Of a stretch of 60,426 nucleotides of DNA, positions 40,778-49,339 are shown piece by piece. Positions within the stretch are counted from its first letter, which is position 1. The number at the start of each line of letters is the position of its first letter. The position numbers were made by a program, and so were the translations under genes. The notes beneath the pieces were generated by a model that did no database searches, was not told the DNA's origin, and saw only the letters and a program-made list of their open reading frames with translations. This stretch comes from Planctomycetota bacterium (lineage in GTDB: Bacteria > Planctomycetota > J058 > JAJDCQ01). Location: assembly GCA_029260755.1 (NCBI GenBank), contig JAJDCQ010000097.1, positions 1-60,426 on the forward strand. Reading direction: 5' to 3'.

Positions 40778-41058
40778 CGTTCGGCCTTCGTTCGCTCCGG
40801 GGTCGCGGGGCCCACGAGGAGACCACGCCGCCGGGGGATCTGGCAAGACTCCACCCGGCCGAGGACGCCGGTCAACTTTCTCACTCCTCGCGCGTCTCAT
40901 GTTGAGCTAGGTACCATTGCAGAACGAACCGGACGGCGAAACGGGTGGCTCGCGAGCCCGCCTGGTTTCCGGAGAATCCTTGCGGCGTACGGTTTGCGCC
41001 GGTACGCTGGCCCGTCGTGGGTCGTCCGAGACGAGGTAGACGGAGGGGACGCGGTCAG

Positions 41059-43482
41059 GTGACGCAGAGCACCACGAGCACCGACCAGAAGCCAGCCGAG
41101 GGTCAGGATCCCCGGCCGAGCGGCCCCATCGGGATCCGCGGTCCGTCTGCGCCATCGAGCGCGCCCGGCGGCAACGGCAACGGCAACGGAACCAACGGAA
41201 CCAACGGGGCCGGGCGTCACGAGGTGGCGTCGGTCGCGCCGGACGCCGGACCGACGCCGCCCGCGCCTAGCGGACGGGTCGGCGGCGCGGAGGTTCCCGC
41301 GCCGTGGGTCGCCGACGCCCTCGCCGAGGAGCCCGCGGCCCCCGATACCTCGATCGGGGAGAGCCCCGTTCCCACGACCGGGACGGTTGCTCCGGTCGAG
41401 GCGCTCGGCGAGGACGCCGATCCGGTCGTCCTCCTCTCGGGCGAGATCGACCTCCCCGCCGAGCCCACCGCGACCGAGAGCTTCGACGTCGACGAGATCA
41501 CGCGCGAGGCGCGGGCGGTCGTCGAGGAGCGTCTCCAGCTCGAGGCCGAGCTCGACCGTCTCCGGCGCGTTCTCGAGCAGACCGAGGACGCGCTCGCCGG
41601 CCGCGAGCGGTTGCTCGTCGAGCGCGAGAGCGCGATCTCCGAGCGCGACCGGCGCATCGCCGCGCTCGAGGGCGAGCTCGCGGGAACGCTCGGCGAGAAC
41701 CGTGAGCTGCGCCAGAAGGTCGCGCACGTCGCGTCCGAGACCGACGAGCGCCTCCGTCGTCTCGCGAGCGGGCTCGAGAGCCTCGAGCTCATGGCGCAGG
41801 AGCGCCGCCGCCAGATCGAGACGATCCGCGAGGAGATCCAGCCATCGGCCGGCTCGGGCGACGGTGGCCCGCGCGCGATGTCGGGCACCTCGGCCCTCCC
41901 GAGCGCGGCGAGGAGCTCGACGGTGACGTCGGTGCCCGTCTCGGCGGTGACGTCCGCGTCGACCTCGGGGCTGGTCGCCGCCGCGCGCATCCAGCCGATG
42001 AGCGACGACGAGAAGCGTCGGAACATCGCGGCGTCGGGCCAGCCCTCGCGCGACGAGCTGCGCGCGCGCGCGGCCGCGCGCCTCGAGACGCAGCGCCTGA
42101 ACGCGGTCGGCCCGGCCGACGAGCCGTCGGCCAGCGCGGCCGCGTCCGGAGCGTCGGCGGGCGGCGCCGCGTCGCCGGGGCCGGCGTCGGGCGCCGGCGA
42201 CTCGCGGCGAAGCATCCTGGTGCGCGACCAGCGGCCGTCGCCGCTCGTGCGCGCGGCGAGCCGGGCGAGCCAGCGCATCGGGACCGCGGACGAGGTCCTC
42301 GCCGAGGGTGGCGATGCGCTGACCGCATCGGGCGTCCGGCGGCGCGAGGCGGGGGATCCGACCGAGCTCCGACGAAGCCGTCGCCTCCGCACCGAGCAGC
42401 TCGATGCGGAGTGGCGGCTGGCCGAGCGCCGCCGCCGGTTCGGCCGCGTCGCGCTCGCAGGCATCGTCTTCGCCGTGGTCGTCGGGATCCCGGTGCTCGC
42501 CTACGCCGGCTATCGCTACGTCGAGAGCCAGGTCTTCAGCGGAGGCGGCGACCGACGGGTCGTCCGCGACGCGGGCGAGATCGCCGGGGACCCGCCGGAC
42601 GCCGCGCCGACCCGCGAGCCGCGGCGGACGACCGAGCCGCGCCGGGCTCCGCGCCGTCCGCCGGCGCGGCCCGCGAAGGTGCCCACGCCGGGCGGCGAGG
42701 AGACCGCGCCGGCCGAGGCGGCGACCGACGGCGGCGACGAGTCCGAGCCGGCGAAGGCGCCGGGCGAGATGAGGAAGGCGATCGAGCAGGCGCTCGTGAA
42801 GGTCGAGACCGGCCGGACCGAGGCGCAGCGTCGTCAGGGGATGCGCGAGCTCGTCGCGAAGGTCAAGACCGAGGATCTCGACGCCCTGCGCGAGGTGCTC
42901 GCGAGCGAGTCGAACGACAAGATCCGTCGCGCCGTGATCAAGGCGCTCGCCAAGATCGGCGGCAACGAGCCGACCGCGCTCGACGTCGTGACCGATGCGA
43001 TCCGCTACGACCGCGCGATGGAGGTGCGCCTCGAGGCGGTCCACGCGGTGCGCAACCTCCGCCACGCCGACGCCGTCCCGGTCCTCGAGGACGTCATCGC
43101 GAACGACCGCGACGGGGCGATCCGCATCGCCGCCCTCGGCGCGATGAAGGCGATGAAGCAGCAGGACTACGCCCGGTCGGTGATCATCGGCTACGGGAAC
43201 GAGGAGAGCGTCGCGGGGCGCATGGCGCTGGTGAAGGCGCTCTCCGACATCGGCGGCTCGGCCGAGGTCGGTTTCCTCGAGCAGGTGAAGGAGTCCGCCC
43301 AGGAGCCGCCGCTCCGCGCGGCCGCGAGCGCGGCCCTCTCGCGGATTCGTCGTCGGGTCGAGCGGGGCGAGGCGGCCAGCCCGCCGGACGAGGGCGAGAC
43401 CGACGGCGAGGCGACCTCCGACGGAGACGGCGACGCCCCCAAGCGCCAGGTCGAAGAGGCCGGCGCTCCGGCCGGCGGCTGA
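41059..43482 (+). CDS. Membrane protein with coiled coil and HEAT repeats
   Basis: 807 residues from the GTG at 41059, with GGAGGGG about ten bases upstream. The first 150 residues are low-complexity, Pro/Gly/Thr/Asn-rich. A long Glu/Arg-rich coiled coil follows (about 150-265), then a disordered Ala/Ser/Arg region. A transmembrane helix sits near 465-485 (VALAGIVFAVVVGIPVLAYA), then a Pro/Arg-rich linker. The C-terminal 200 residues hold armadillo/HEAT-type helical pairs (AVIKALAKIGG, AVHAVRNLRHADAVPVLEDV and similar). A scaffold at the membrane is likely; no enzymatic motif is seen. The frame extends upstream to 40945, but that part lacks a start signal. Confidence 0.8.
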   Translation: MTQSTTSTDQKPAEGQDPRPSGPIGIRGPSAPSSAPGGNGNGNGTNGTNGAGRHEVASVAPDAGPTPPAPSGRVGGAEVPAPWVADALAEEPAAPDTSIGESPVPTTGTVAPVEALGEDADPVVLLSGEIDLPAEPTATESFDVDEITREARAVVEERLQLEAELDRLRRVLEQTEDALAGRERLLVERESAISERDRRIAALEGELAGTLGENRELRQKVAHVASETDERLRRLASGLESLELMAQERRRQIETIREEIQPSAGSGDGGPRAMSGTSALPSAARSSTVTSVPVSAVTSASTSGLVAAARIQPMSDDEKRRNIAASGQPSRDELRARAAARLETQRLNAVGPADEPSASAAASGASAGGAASPGPASGAGDSRRSILVRDQRPSPLVRAASRASQRIGTADEVLAEGGDALTASGVRRREAGDPTELRRSRRLRTEQLDAEWRLAERRRRFGRVALAGIVFAVVVGIPVLAYAGYRYVESQVFSGGGDRRVVRDAGEIAGDPPDAAPTREPRRTTEPRRAPRRPPARPAKVPTPGGEETAPAEAATDGGDESEPAKAPGEMRKAIEQALVKVETGRTEAQRRQGMRELVAKVKTEDLDALREVLASESNDKIRRAVIKALAKIGGNEPTALDVVTDAIRYDRAMEVRLEAVHAVRNLRHADAVPVLEDVIANDRDGAIRIAALGAMKAMKQQDYARSVIIGYGNEESVAGRMALVKALSDIGGSAEVGFLEQVKESAQEPPLRAAASAALSRIRRRVERGEAASPPDEGETDGEATSDGDGDAPKRQVEEAGAPAGG

Positions 43483-43494
43483 GACGGCAGTTTC

Positions 43495-43515
43495 ACCTCG
43501 GGAAATCCCCGAGGT
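43495..43515 (+). terminator. Terminator-like hairpin
   Basis: ACCTCGGG and CCCGAGGT form a perfect 8-bp stem with a 5-base loop, twelve bases after the HEAT-repeat gene. No T-run follows. Confidence 0.5.
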
Positions 43516-43590
43516 AGCTCGCCTCGCAGCCCTCCCTCGCCTGGGTGACGCGTTGCGTTGGGGCCGTGGCGGTCGGTTCTTCCGGTCGCC

Positions 43591-43619
43591 TTGCAGAGCA
43601 ACCCCTTAGGTGCTACCAT
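43591..43619 (+). promoter_or_regulatory. Sigma-70-type promoter for the metallophosphoesterase
   Basis: TTGCAG at 43591-43596 and TACCAT at 43614-43619, 17-base spacer. The implied leader is about 130 bases and contains a hairpin at 43673-43693. Confidence 0.5.
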
Positions 43620-43672
43620 CCCCAGGCTAATCGGCGTGACCCCGCCGGGCGAGCCTTCCTGCGCGAGTCGAG

Positions 43673-43693
43673 CCGCATCCTCTCTGGATGCGG
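43673..43693 (+). promoter_or_regulatory. Leader hairpin before the metallophosphoesterase
   Basis: CCGCATCC and GGATGCGG form an 8-bp stem with a 5-base loop inside the long leader. No known riboswitch class was recognised. Confidence 0.35.
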
Positions 43694-43758
43694 GTGATCG
43701 GCCACGGGCGCGACATGAGGCTCCGGCGGGAAAGAGTCCGCGCCAGGGGAGGGCGCCC

Positions 43759-44535
43759 GTGGGTAAGCTCACTCGTCGCTACGCGATCATCTCCGACATC
43801 CACAGCAACATCGAGGCGCTCGGCGCCGTACTCGATGACATTCGTGGACGCGGAATCGAGGACATCATCTGCCTCGGTGATGTCGTGGGCTACGGTCCGA
43901 ATCCGACCGAATGCCTCGACATGATCATCAAGGCCTGTCGGGTCTGCCTCCTGGGCAACCACGATGAGGCGATTCTCCGCGGCGCCCAGAACTTCAACAT
44001 CTGGGCTCGCGAGGCGATCGACTGGACCCGCGACGTCCTCCAGCAGAACGGAGCGACGACCGAGGACAACAAGCGTCGCTGGAAGTACATCGAGGACATG
44101 CCGCTGACGTTCCGGACGAACGGCCTCTACTTCGTCCACGGCAGCCCGCGCAATCCGACGATCGAGTACATCCTCAAGGAAGACATCACCCACGGGAACT
44201 ACCAGAAGATGGAGGAGATCTTCTCGTCCTTCGAGAAGGTCCTCTTCGTCGGTCACACCCACACGCCGTGCGTGATCACCGAGGATCTCGAGTACATCCA
44301 CCCGCGCGACAGCGACGGGCAGTACGCCTACGAGAACAAGGGCAAGATCATCGTCAACGTCGGCTCGGTCGGACAGCCGCGCGACAACGACAACCGGTCG
44401 TGCTACACCGAGATCACCAACAACGAGGTGATCTTCCACCGGGTCCAGTACGACATCCAGACGGTCACCAACAAGATCAAGAGCAACGAGCGCCTGAGCG
44501 ACAACCTCGGCCTCCGTCTCCTCAAGGGCGTCTGA
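43759..44535 (+). CDS. Calcineurin-like metallophosphoesterase (YfcE/MJ0936 type)
   Basis: 258-residue phosphodiesterase-like enzyme. All metal-binding motifs are present in order: SDIHSNIEAL, LGDVVGYGPNP, GNHDEA, VHGSP and GHTHTP, the standard two-metal site of the calcineurin-like superfamily. VNVGSVGQPRD is typical of the YfcE/MJ0936 subgroup. Substrate unknown; a nucleotide or phosphodiester is likely. The start is GTG at 43759 after AGGGGAGGG. Base use is slightly less GC-rich than its neighbours, with more Asn and Lys. It sits alone between hairpins. Confidence 0.92.
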   Translation: MGKLTRRYAIISDIHSNIEALGAVLDDIRGRGIEDIICLGDVVGYGPNPTECLDMIIKACRVCLLGNHDEAILRGAQNFNIWAREAIDWTRDVLQQNGATTEDNKRRWKYIEDMPLTFRTNGLYFVHGSPRNPTIEYILKEDITHGNYQKMEEIFSSFEKVLFVGHTHTPCVITEDLEYIHPRDSDGQYAYENKGKIIVNVGSVGQPRDNDNRSCYTEITNNEVIFHRVQYDIQTVTNKIKSNERLSDNLGLRLLKGV

Positions 44536-44578
44536 CCCGACGACGAGAGCGACCGACGACGCCGGCAGGCGCCGTGAC

Positions 44579-44601
44579 GACGCGGGATGCCCTCCCGCGT
44601 C
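44579..44601 (+). terminator. Terminator-like hairpin
   Basis: GACGCGGG and CCCGCGTC pair perfectly around a 7-base loop, between the metallophosphoesterase and the LOG gene. No T-run. Confidence 0.4.
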
Positions 44602-44668
44602 GCGTCGTGTACGGAGCGACCGCGACCGCCCCCGGCGAGTCCCGTAGGAAGCGAGCCCACCGCCCCCG

Positions 44669-45649
44669 ATGAACGCCAAGCCACCGATCCCTCACGAGAA
44701 GCCCTGCCATCCCGACGCGTGGCGCGTCTTCCGCATCCTGAGCGAGTTCATCGAGGGATTCGAGCAGCTTCGCCATCTGAAGCCGTCCGTCAGCGTCTTC
44801 GGCTCGGCGCGGACGAAGCCCGACGACCCCTACTACGAGATGGCCGACACCGTCTCGCGGGAGCTCGTGCGCTCGGGCTGGGGCGTGATCACCGGCGGCG
44901 GCCCCGGGATCATGGAGGCGGCGAACCGCGGCGCGAATCTCGAGGGCGGCGACTCGGTCGGGCTCGGCATCGACCTCCCGTTCGAGCAGGGGGTGAACGA
45001 CTACGTCAACATCCCGATCAACTTCCGCTACTTCTTCTGTCGGAAGGTGATGTTCGTCAAGTACGCGAAGGCGTTCATCGTCCTGCCCGGCGGCTTCGGA
45101 ACGCTCGACGAGCTGTTCGAGGCGCTGACGCTCGTCCAGACCGGCAAGATCCTCCGCTTCCCGATCGTGCTCGTCGGGAGCGAGTTCTGGGGCGGCCTCG
45201 TCGACTGGCTCCGGGAGAGGGTCGCCGGGATCGGCAACATCAACGTGGAGGACCTCGAGCTCTTCCAGCTCGTCGACGACCCGCGGGAGGCGGTCAAGAT
45301 CGTCAACGACCACTACCGCAAGGTGAGCCGCGCGGTGATGGAGCACGACAACCTCCCCGACCCCGAGGACTGGATCAAGCCGATCCCGGGCGGCGGAATC
45401 CGCCTCGACGAGCGCGGCCTGGCCCCCTCGTCGGCGTGGAAGAGCCAGCCGATCGATCGGCCGGGAGCCCCGCACGCGCCCCACTCCGTCGACGCCGACG
45501 TCGGGAAGAAGAAGAAGGGCAAGGACCCGCGAAAGGCGGAGAAGGGGAAGGGCGGAAAGTCGGGGAAGTCGGGGAAGTCGGGGAAGAACGGCGGCGGGAA
45601 GGGGCGAAAGGGCAGGAAGGACAAGAAGCGGGTCAAGGCGAAGAAGTAA
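44669..45649 (+). CDS. LOG-family protein with a Lys-rich tail
   Basis: 326 residues. The body matches the LOG (Lonely Guy)/TIGR00730 family: SVFGSARTK, ITGGGPGIMEAANRGA and LPGGFGTLDELFE, the nucleotide-binding and catalytic signatures of cytokinin riboside monophosphate phosphoribohydrolases and of related bacterial nucleotide hydrolases. Residues from about 275 to the end are unusual: a highly basic Lys/Gly-rich tail with repeated GKSGKSG-like units and no acidic balance, resembling histone-H1-like or nucleic-acid-binding tails. The ATG start is supported by family alignment; its ribosome binding site is weak. Confidence 0.9.
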   Translation: MNAKPPIPHEKPCHPDAWRVFRILSEFIEGFEQLRHLKPSVSVFGSARTKPDDPYYEMADTVSRELVRSGWGVITGGGPGIMEAANRGANLEGGDSVGLGIDLPFEQGVNDYVNIPINFRYFFCRKVMFVKYAKAFIVLPGGFGTLDELFEALTLVQTGKILRFPIVLVGSEFWGGLVDWLRERVAGIGNINVEDLELFQLVDDPREAVKIVNDHYRKVSRAVMEHDNLPDPEDWIKPIPGGGIRLDERGLAPSSAWKSQPIDRPGAPHAPHSVDADVGKKKKGKDPRKAEKGKGGKSGKSGKSGKNGGGKGRKGRKDKKRVKAKK

Positions 45650-45699
45650 TCACCGCCGATGGTCCCCAGCGAGCGAGCGCCAGCTCGCCCATGGTGATT
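45648..45699. terminator. Hairpin after the LOG gene
   Basis: AATCACC and GGTGATT form the outer stem and CGAGC with GCTCG an inner stem, with unpaired bases between. It could end transcription of the LOG gene. Confidence 0.4.
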
Positions 45700-45715
45700 C
45701 GCCTATCGTGATTCC

Positions 45716-45805
45716 AGGGGTCAGGTCCAGGATTCACACCAGAGGGGCCGGGTCATGCGAGCTGCTGCGACAGATGCGCGGGTGTGATTCCTGGACCTGA
45801 CCCCT
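45716..45805. repeat. REP-like palindromic element, copy 3 (different core)
   Basis: Arms 45716-45740 and 45781-45805 match at 24 of 25 positions, around a 40-base loop. The outer ends carry GGGGTCAGGTC as in copies 1 and 4, but the inner arms (CCAGGATTCACACC type) differ. It abuts a truncated HNH reading frame. Confidence 0.85.
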
Positions 45806-46070
45806 CGATTCACGCCAGGACGTGCTGCAGCGCTACGGCTGGATCTGCGCCATCCCCGGCTGCGGCTGCCGGGTCAACCTGGAGGTCGACCACATCGTCC
45901 CGCGCTCCCGAGCTCCCGAGCGGCGCTGGGACCCGGACAGCGTCGCTCCCCTCTGTCGAGGCCATCACCGACTCAAGACCGATGGCATCATCAAGATCTC
46001 GGGGAAGGCGCCCGACGGAACCCTCATCGTCGAACGACCGCGGGAGTGCCGGGATCGTGCTCTCGTCTGA
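45801..46070 (+). pseudogene. HNH endonuclease remnant
   Basis: About 89 codons after an in-frame stop that lies inside the palindromic repeat. The sequence RYGWICAIPGC, EVDHIVPRS and VAPLCRGHHRLKTDG is a clear C-terminal HNH domain, with the two metal-binding Cys and the catalytic His pair. Intact relatives are usually several hundred residues with an N-terminal domain, so this appears to be a 5'-truncated copy cut by the repeat. A GTG at 45822 could start an 82-residue product, but there is no ribosome binding site. Base use is typical of the genome. Confidence 0.65.
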
Positions 46071-46119
46071 GCGACCCGCCGCCCGGCGGACAGCGAGTGG
46101 ATGGCATTCCGGACGCCAC

Positions 46120-46156
46120 GCCCGCGGGAGAGACTCGTACTCTTGCCCCCGCGGGC
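46120..46156. terminator. Hairpin between HNH remnant and GAPDH
   Basis: GCCCGCGGG and CCCGCGGGC, extended by AGAG with CTCT inside, form a stable stem. It lies downstream of both the HNH remnant and the leftward GAPDH gene. Confidence 0.4.
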
Positions 46157-46340
46157 TGGCTCGCAGCGATGGGATCCGAGGTTCGGTCGAGAGCGCCGAC
46201 CGCGGATCGAACCTGACCGGCTCGATGCGAGGCAGGGGGCGGCGACGGGTCGAGGACGAGGCGACCTGCTCCCGAGCTGGTCTCGCGCGCGCACCGAAGG
46301 TCGACGTAGCGGGCCCGGAAGTAGATCAGGCGCGCGGGGT

Positions 46341-47414
46341 CTACACCTCGTGGAAGAAGAACTCGCGCAGCGCCTGGATCCGGTCGTCGTAGTCGTTCGG
46401 GAAGAGGAACCAGAGCGCTCCCGCGACGCTGCTCAGGAGCGAGTTGCCGTCCTGCGGCGTGAAGCACGTTCCGACGATCTCGTGCCCCTCGCGGGCGACG
46501 GCCAGGGTCGGCAGGCAGAAGACGGCCTGGTTGAGGATCCGGCCGTAGTGGCCGTGGTCGCGGCCGAAGCTGAAGACCTGACTCATCGACTGCTTGTAGG
46601 TCACCGCGAGGCGGTCGTTCTGCTGGATCGTCTCGAGGAGCTGCTCCCGGCTGGTCGGCTGGTTCAGCCGGACGTCGAACCAGATCAGGTGCATGTACTG
46701 GGTGTTGAGCTTCACGGCCGACGAGAAGATGTTGTTCGGCTCCATCCCCAGGGTGTCGTAGAGGCGGTGGACGTCGCGGGCGTGGTGGGTCCCGAACTTC
46801 TCGTCCTTGTGCTCGCCGCTCTCCGGGCTGGGGATGAACGCGGCGTCCTGGCTGACGTCGTTCGCGCGCCGCATGCAGAGGAAGCGCGCGCTCTCGAGCG
46901 ACTCCGGTCCGTGGATCCGGTGGACGAAGGTGTCGAGCACGGCCGCCATGTTGTGCGTGTTGCACGAGACGACCTGGAGGAACTTGTCCTCGCCCGGCTT
47001 GAGGGCCGCGTCGTTGATCCCGCGGGCGTAGGGCTTGCCGAAGCCGCTCTCGCTTCCCTGGGCGATGAAGCCCTTGGTGGTCGAGACGAAGTCGAGGTAG
47101 CGCTTCTCCTTGTTCTCGTTGCCCGCCGGCGTGCAGTCGATCACGACGCTCGCGCGCTCGAGGGCGTCCTCCGCCGTGAACGCGGGCTCCATCTCCATGT
47201 CCTTGAAGTCGGCCCGGCGGTCGGCATCGACGGCCAGCTTCGCGCCGCGCGAGAAGAGGCCGAACACCTTGGAGCGGTCGGTGTAGAGGGGCGTCCGCTT
47301 GTGGAACGTGACCTCGTCGATGCCGAGCTGCTCGCGCTTGGCGGAGAGGAGACCGATCAGGGGCTCGCCGATCGTTCCGGTGCCAATGACGTGGACGATC
47401 TTGCGGTCAGACAT
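46341..47414 (-). CDS. Type II glyceraldehyde-3-phosphate dehydrogenase-like
   Basis: 357 residues. The NAD(P)-binding GTGTIGEPLIG and the active-site SCNTHN near residue 148 match the archaeal-type (type II) glyceraldehyde-3-phosphate dehydrogenase, which oxidises the aldehyde with inorganic phosphate. VIDCTPAGNENKEKRY, RRANDVSQ and NIFSSAVKLNTQYMHL also fit that family. Type II enzymes are rare in bacteria, so this may have been acquired by transfer. The ATG at 47414 is preferred over the GTG before it because GAAGGAAG lies nine bases upstream. It has a well-formed promoter and a likely operator at 47533-47547. Confidence 0.85.
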   Translation of the reverse strand: MSDRKIVHVIGTGTIGEPLIGLLSAKREQLGIDEVTFHKRTPLYTDRSKVFGLFSRGAKLAVDADRRADFKDMEMEPAFTAEDALERASVVIDCTPAGNENKEKRYLDFVSTTKGFIAQGSESGFGKPYARGINDAALKPGEDKFLQVVSCNTHNMAAVLDTFVHRIHGPESLESARFLCMRRANDVSQDAAFIPSPESGEHKDEKFGTHHARDVHRLYDTLGMEPNNIFSSAVKLNTQYMHLIWFDVRLNQPTSREQLLETIQQNDRLAVTYKQSMSQVFSFGRDHGHYGRILNQAVFCLPTLAVAREGHEIVGTCFTPQDGNSLLSSVAGALWFLFPNDYDDRIQALREFFFHEV

Positions 47415-47532
47415 CACTCAGGGCTTCCTTCTACCGGGCTCAGGGCCGGTCGGCGGGGACTCGGCGCGCGCTCGGTCCTCCCCTCGATCCTACGATCGAG
47501 CCGAACACGCCAGGACGCTGCCAGACGGCTCA

Positions 47533-47547
47533 TTCTCGTAACGAGAA
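47533..47547. promoter_or_regulatory. Palindrome at the GAPDH transcription start, candidate operator
   Basis: TTCTCGT and ACGAGAA flank a single base, directly downstream of the -10 box on the minus strand, where a repressor would block the promoter. Confidence 0.5.
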
Positions 47548-47554
47548 GGTCGGC

Positions 47555-47582
47555 ATTATAGGCCGCCCTCTGGACGCTTCAA
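47555..47582 (-). promoter_or_regulatory. Sigma-70-type promoter for GAPDH
   Basis: On the minus strand TTGAAG (47582-47577) and a perfect TATAAT (47560-47555) with a 16-base spacer. This is the best consensus -10 in the window. A leader of about 134 bases follows, with a 7-bp hairpin at 47483-47500. Confidence 0.7.
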
Positions 47583-47622
47583 TCGGATTCGTCGATCGCC
47601 GGGGGTGCTGCAGGAGCGACGG

Positions 47623-49272
47623 TCAGTGGCCGGCATCCGCCGCCCAGCGCTCGGCACCCTGCACTTCCTGCCGGAGCTGGTCGAGGCGGTTGGGGACATC
47701 TCCGTGGCGGAGCGACGCGGGGAAGGTGTCGATGCTGGCGCCCGCCTCGCGGGTGCGCCCGTGGTCGAGGAGCTCGGTGACGCGCCGCTCGAGGCGAGCG
47801 ACCTCGCGGGCGCCGAGCCGGCCGAGGACGGCCACGGCGCGCTTGCCCTCGATCGCATCAGGGAAGCGCTCGGCCACCTCGGCGTAGCGGGTCGCGATCC
47901 CATCGAGGTCGCTCGGCTGCCGTCGCGCGTAGGTGTCGGCGAGGGCGAAGGCGCCGGCGGCGTCGTTGGGGACGGCCAGCTCGGCGCCGGATCCTCCGGA
48001 CCCCATGGCGCCCGAGAGCGCGACGATCAGGAGCAGCACGGCCGCGACGCTTCCGATCACGGCGAACACGATCGCCGGACCGTTCGAGCTCGCCGCGGCC
48101 CGCCGGGGCGTGACGCCGCTCCGCATCGAGCGCGACGCGAATGAGGGCGCGCCGGCCGGCTCGACGCCGCGGGGCGGCGTCCGTCCGCTCCGGGCGCGGA
48201 TCGAGCCGCTGCTGCCGGCGCCCCGAGCGACGCGCTGGCTCCGTCCGCTGCCCCGCTTCGCCGCCCGGAGCGCCTCGAGCAGCTCCTCGGGCGACTGGAA
48301 ACGCTTGCGCGGCAGCTTCTCGAGCATCCGGTCGACGACGCGGGCGAACCCCTTGCTGAGCTCCGGGTTCTTCTCGCGCACCGACGGGACCGGATCACGG
48401 GCGTGCTTTCGGATGATGTCGGCGACCGACTGCCCGGTGAACGGGGGACGCCCGGTCAGGGCGTGGTAGAGCGTGGCGCCGAGCGAGTAGATGTCGCTCC
48501 GGATGTCGACCTCGCGGTGTCCCTTGGCGAGCTCGGGCGAGATGTAGAGCGGCGTGCCGAGGGTTCGACCGTCGGTCGTCAGGCGCTCGGGCTCGTCGAC
48601 CTGCAGCGCCAGGCCGAGATCGGTGAGCTTCGCCTCGCCCGTCTTCTCGTCGACGAGGATGTTGTCGGGCTTGAAGTCGCGGTGGAGCACCCCGTGCCCC
48701 TGGTAGTGGATCATCGCCTCCGTCATCTGGATCGCGAGCTCGATCGCCCGCTTCTCGTCGAGGGTGCCGTCCTCCTCGAGGATCCGCTTGAGGTCGCGCC
48801 CGCCGACGTACTCGACGGCCATGTAGAGATTGCCGCCGCTCGAGCCGCGGTCGAAGCACGCGACGAGGTTCGGATGGCGGAGCATCGCGAGCAGCCCGGC
48901 CTCGCGGGTGAACCGCTTCTGGTAGCGGATGTTCTCGGTGAAGCGGCCGTCGAGCACCTTGAGGGCGACCTCCCGCCGGAGCGAGAGCTGAAGGGCGCGG
49001 TAGACCGTGCCCATGCCGCCGGACCCGATCCGCTCGAGGATCTTGTAGCCCTCGACCGGGTTGGGCGCCTTCTGGATCTGCAGGACGCGCTGGGCGTCGT
49101 CGCGGGTGAGCATCCCGCGGCGGACCATGATGGTGCCGATCTTGTGCCGGAAGGGACCGTCCCCACGTCGCCCCTTGTCCTGGAGACGCAGGATCTCCCG
49201 GAGGTCGGAGGGCGTGACGAGGCGCTCGAGCACCGCAATCTCGCCGAATTTGAGTTGGTCGATCGGCTCCAT
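47623..49272 (-). CDS. Membrane Ser/Thr kinase with GspE/MshE-N-like N-terminal domain
   Basis: 549 residues from the ATG at 49272. Residues 1-75 (FGEIAVLERLVTPSDLREIL and IGTIMVRRGMLTRDDAQRVL) are two copies of a helical motif like the GspE/MshE N-terminal domain, which in some proteins binds cyclic di-GMP. The kinase domain (about 80-345) has GSGGMGTVYRA, ALKVL, HRDFKPDNILV, TDLGLALQV in place of DFG, and GTPLYISPEL. A Ser/Arg-rich juxtamembrane region leads to a transmembrane helix (about 416-440) and a short helical extracytoplasmic domain with TPR-like helices. Stand-alone, 67 bases downstream of the LipM-like gene. Confidence 0.88.
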   Translation of the reverse strand: MEPIDQLKFGEIAVLERLVTPSDLREILRLQDKGRRGDGPFRHKIGTIMVRRGMLTRDDAQRVLQIQKAPNPVEGYKILERIGSGGMGTVYRALQLSLRREVALKVLDGRFTENIRYQKRFTREAGLLAMLRHPNLVACFDRGSSGGNLYMAVEYVGGRDLKRILEEDGTLDEKRAIELAIQMTEAMIHYQGHGVLHRDFKPDNILVDEKTGEAKLTDLGLALQVDEPERLTTDGRTLGTPLYISPELAKGHREVDIRSDIYSLGATLYHALTGRPPFTGQSVADIIRKHARDPVPSVREKNPELSKGFARVVDRMLEKLPRKRFQSPEELLEALRAAKRGSGRSQRVARGAGSSGSIRARSGRTPPRGVEPAGAPSFASRSMRSGVTPRRAAASSNGPAIVFAVIGSVAAVLLLIVALSGAMGSGGSGAELAVPNDAAGAFALADTYARRQPSDLDGIATRYAEVAERFPDAIEGKRAVAVLGRLGAREVARLERRVTELLDHGRTREAGASIDTFPASLRHGDVPNRLDQLRQEVQGAERWAADAGH

Positions 49273-49339
49273 GGGACCTTCATCCGAGAATGACGCAGTG
49301 GGCAATGTCTTGCAAGCCCTGTTCCGATGCCGTCGCGCC

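Noticed and set aside
43620..43758. A known riboswitch (GEMM, cobalamin or glycine type) in the leader
   Set aside because: None of the conserved cores I know could be found in the leader.
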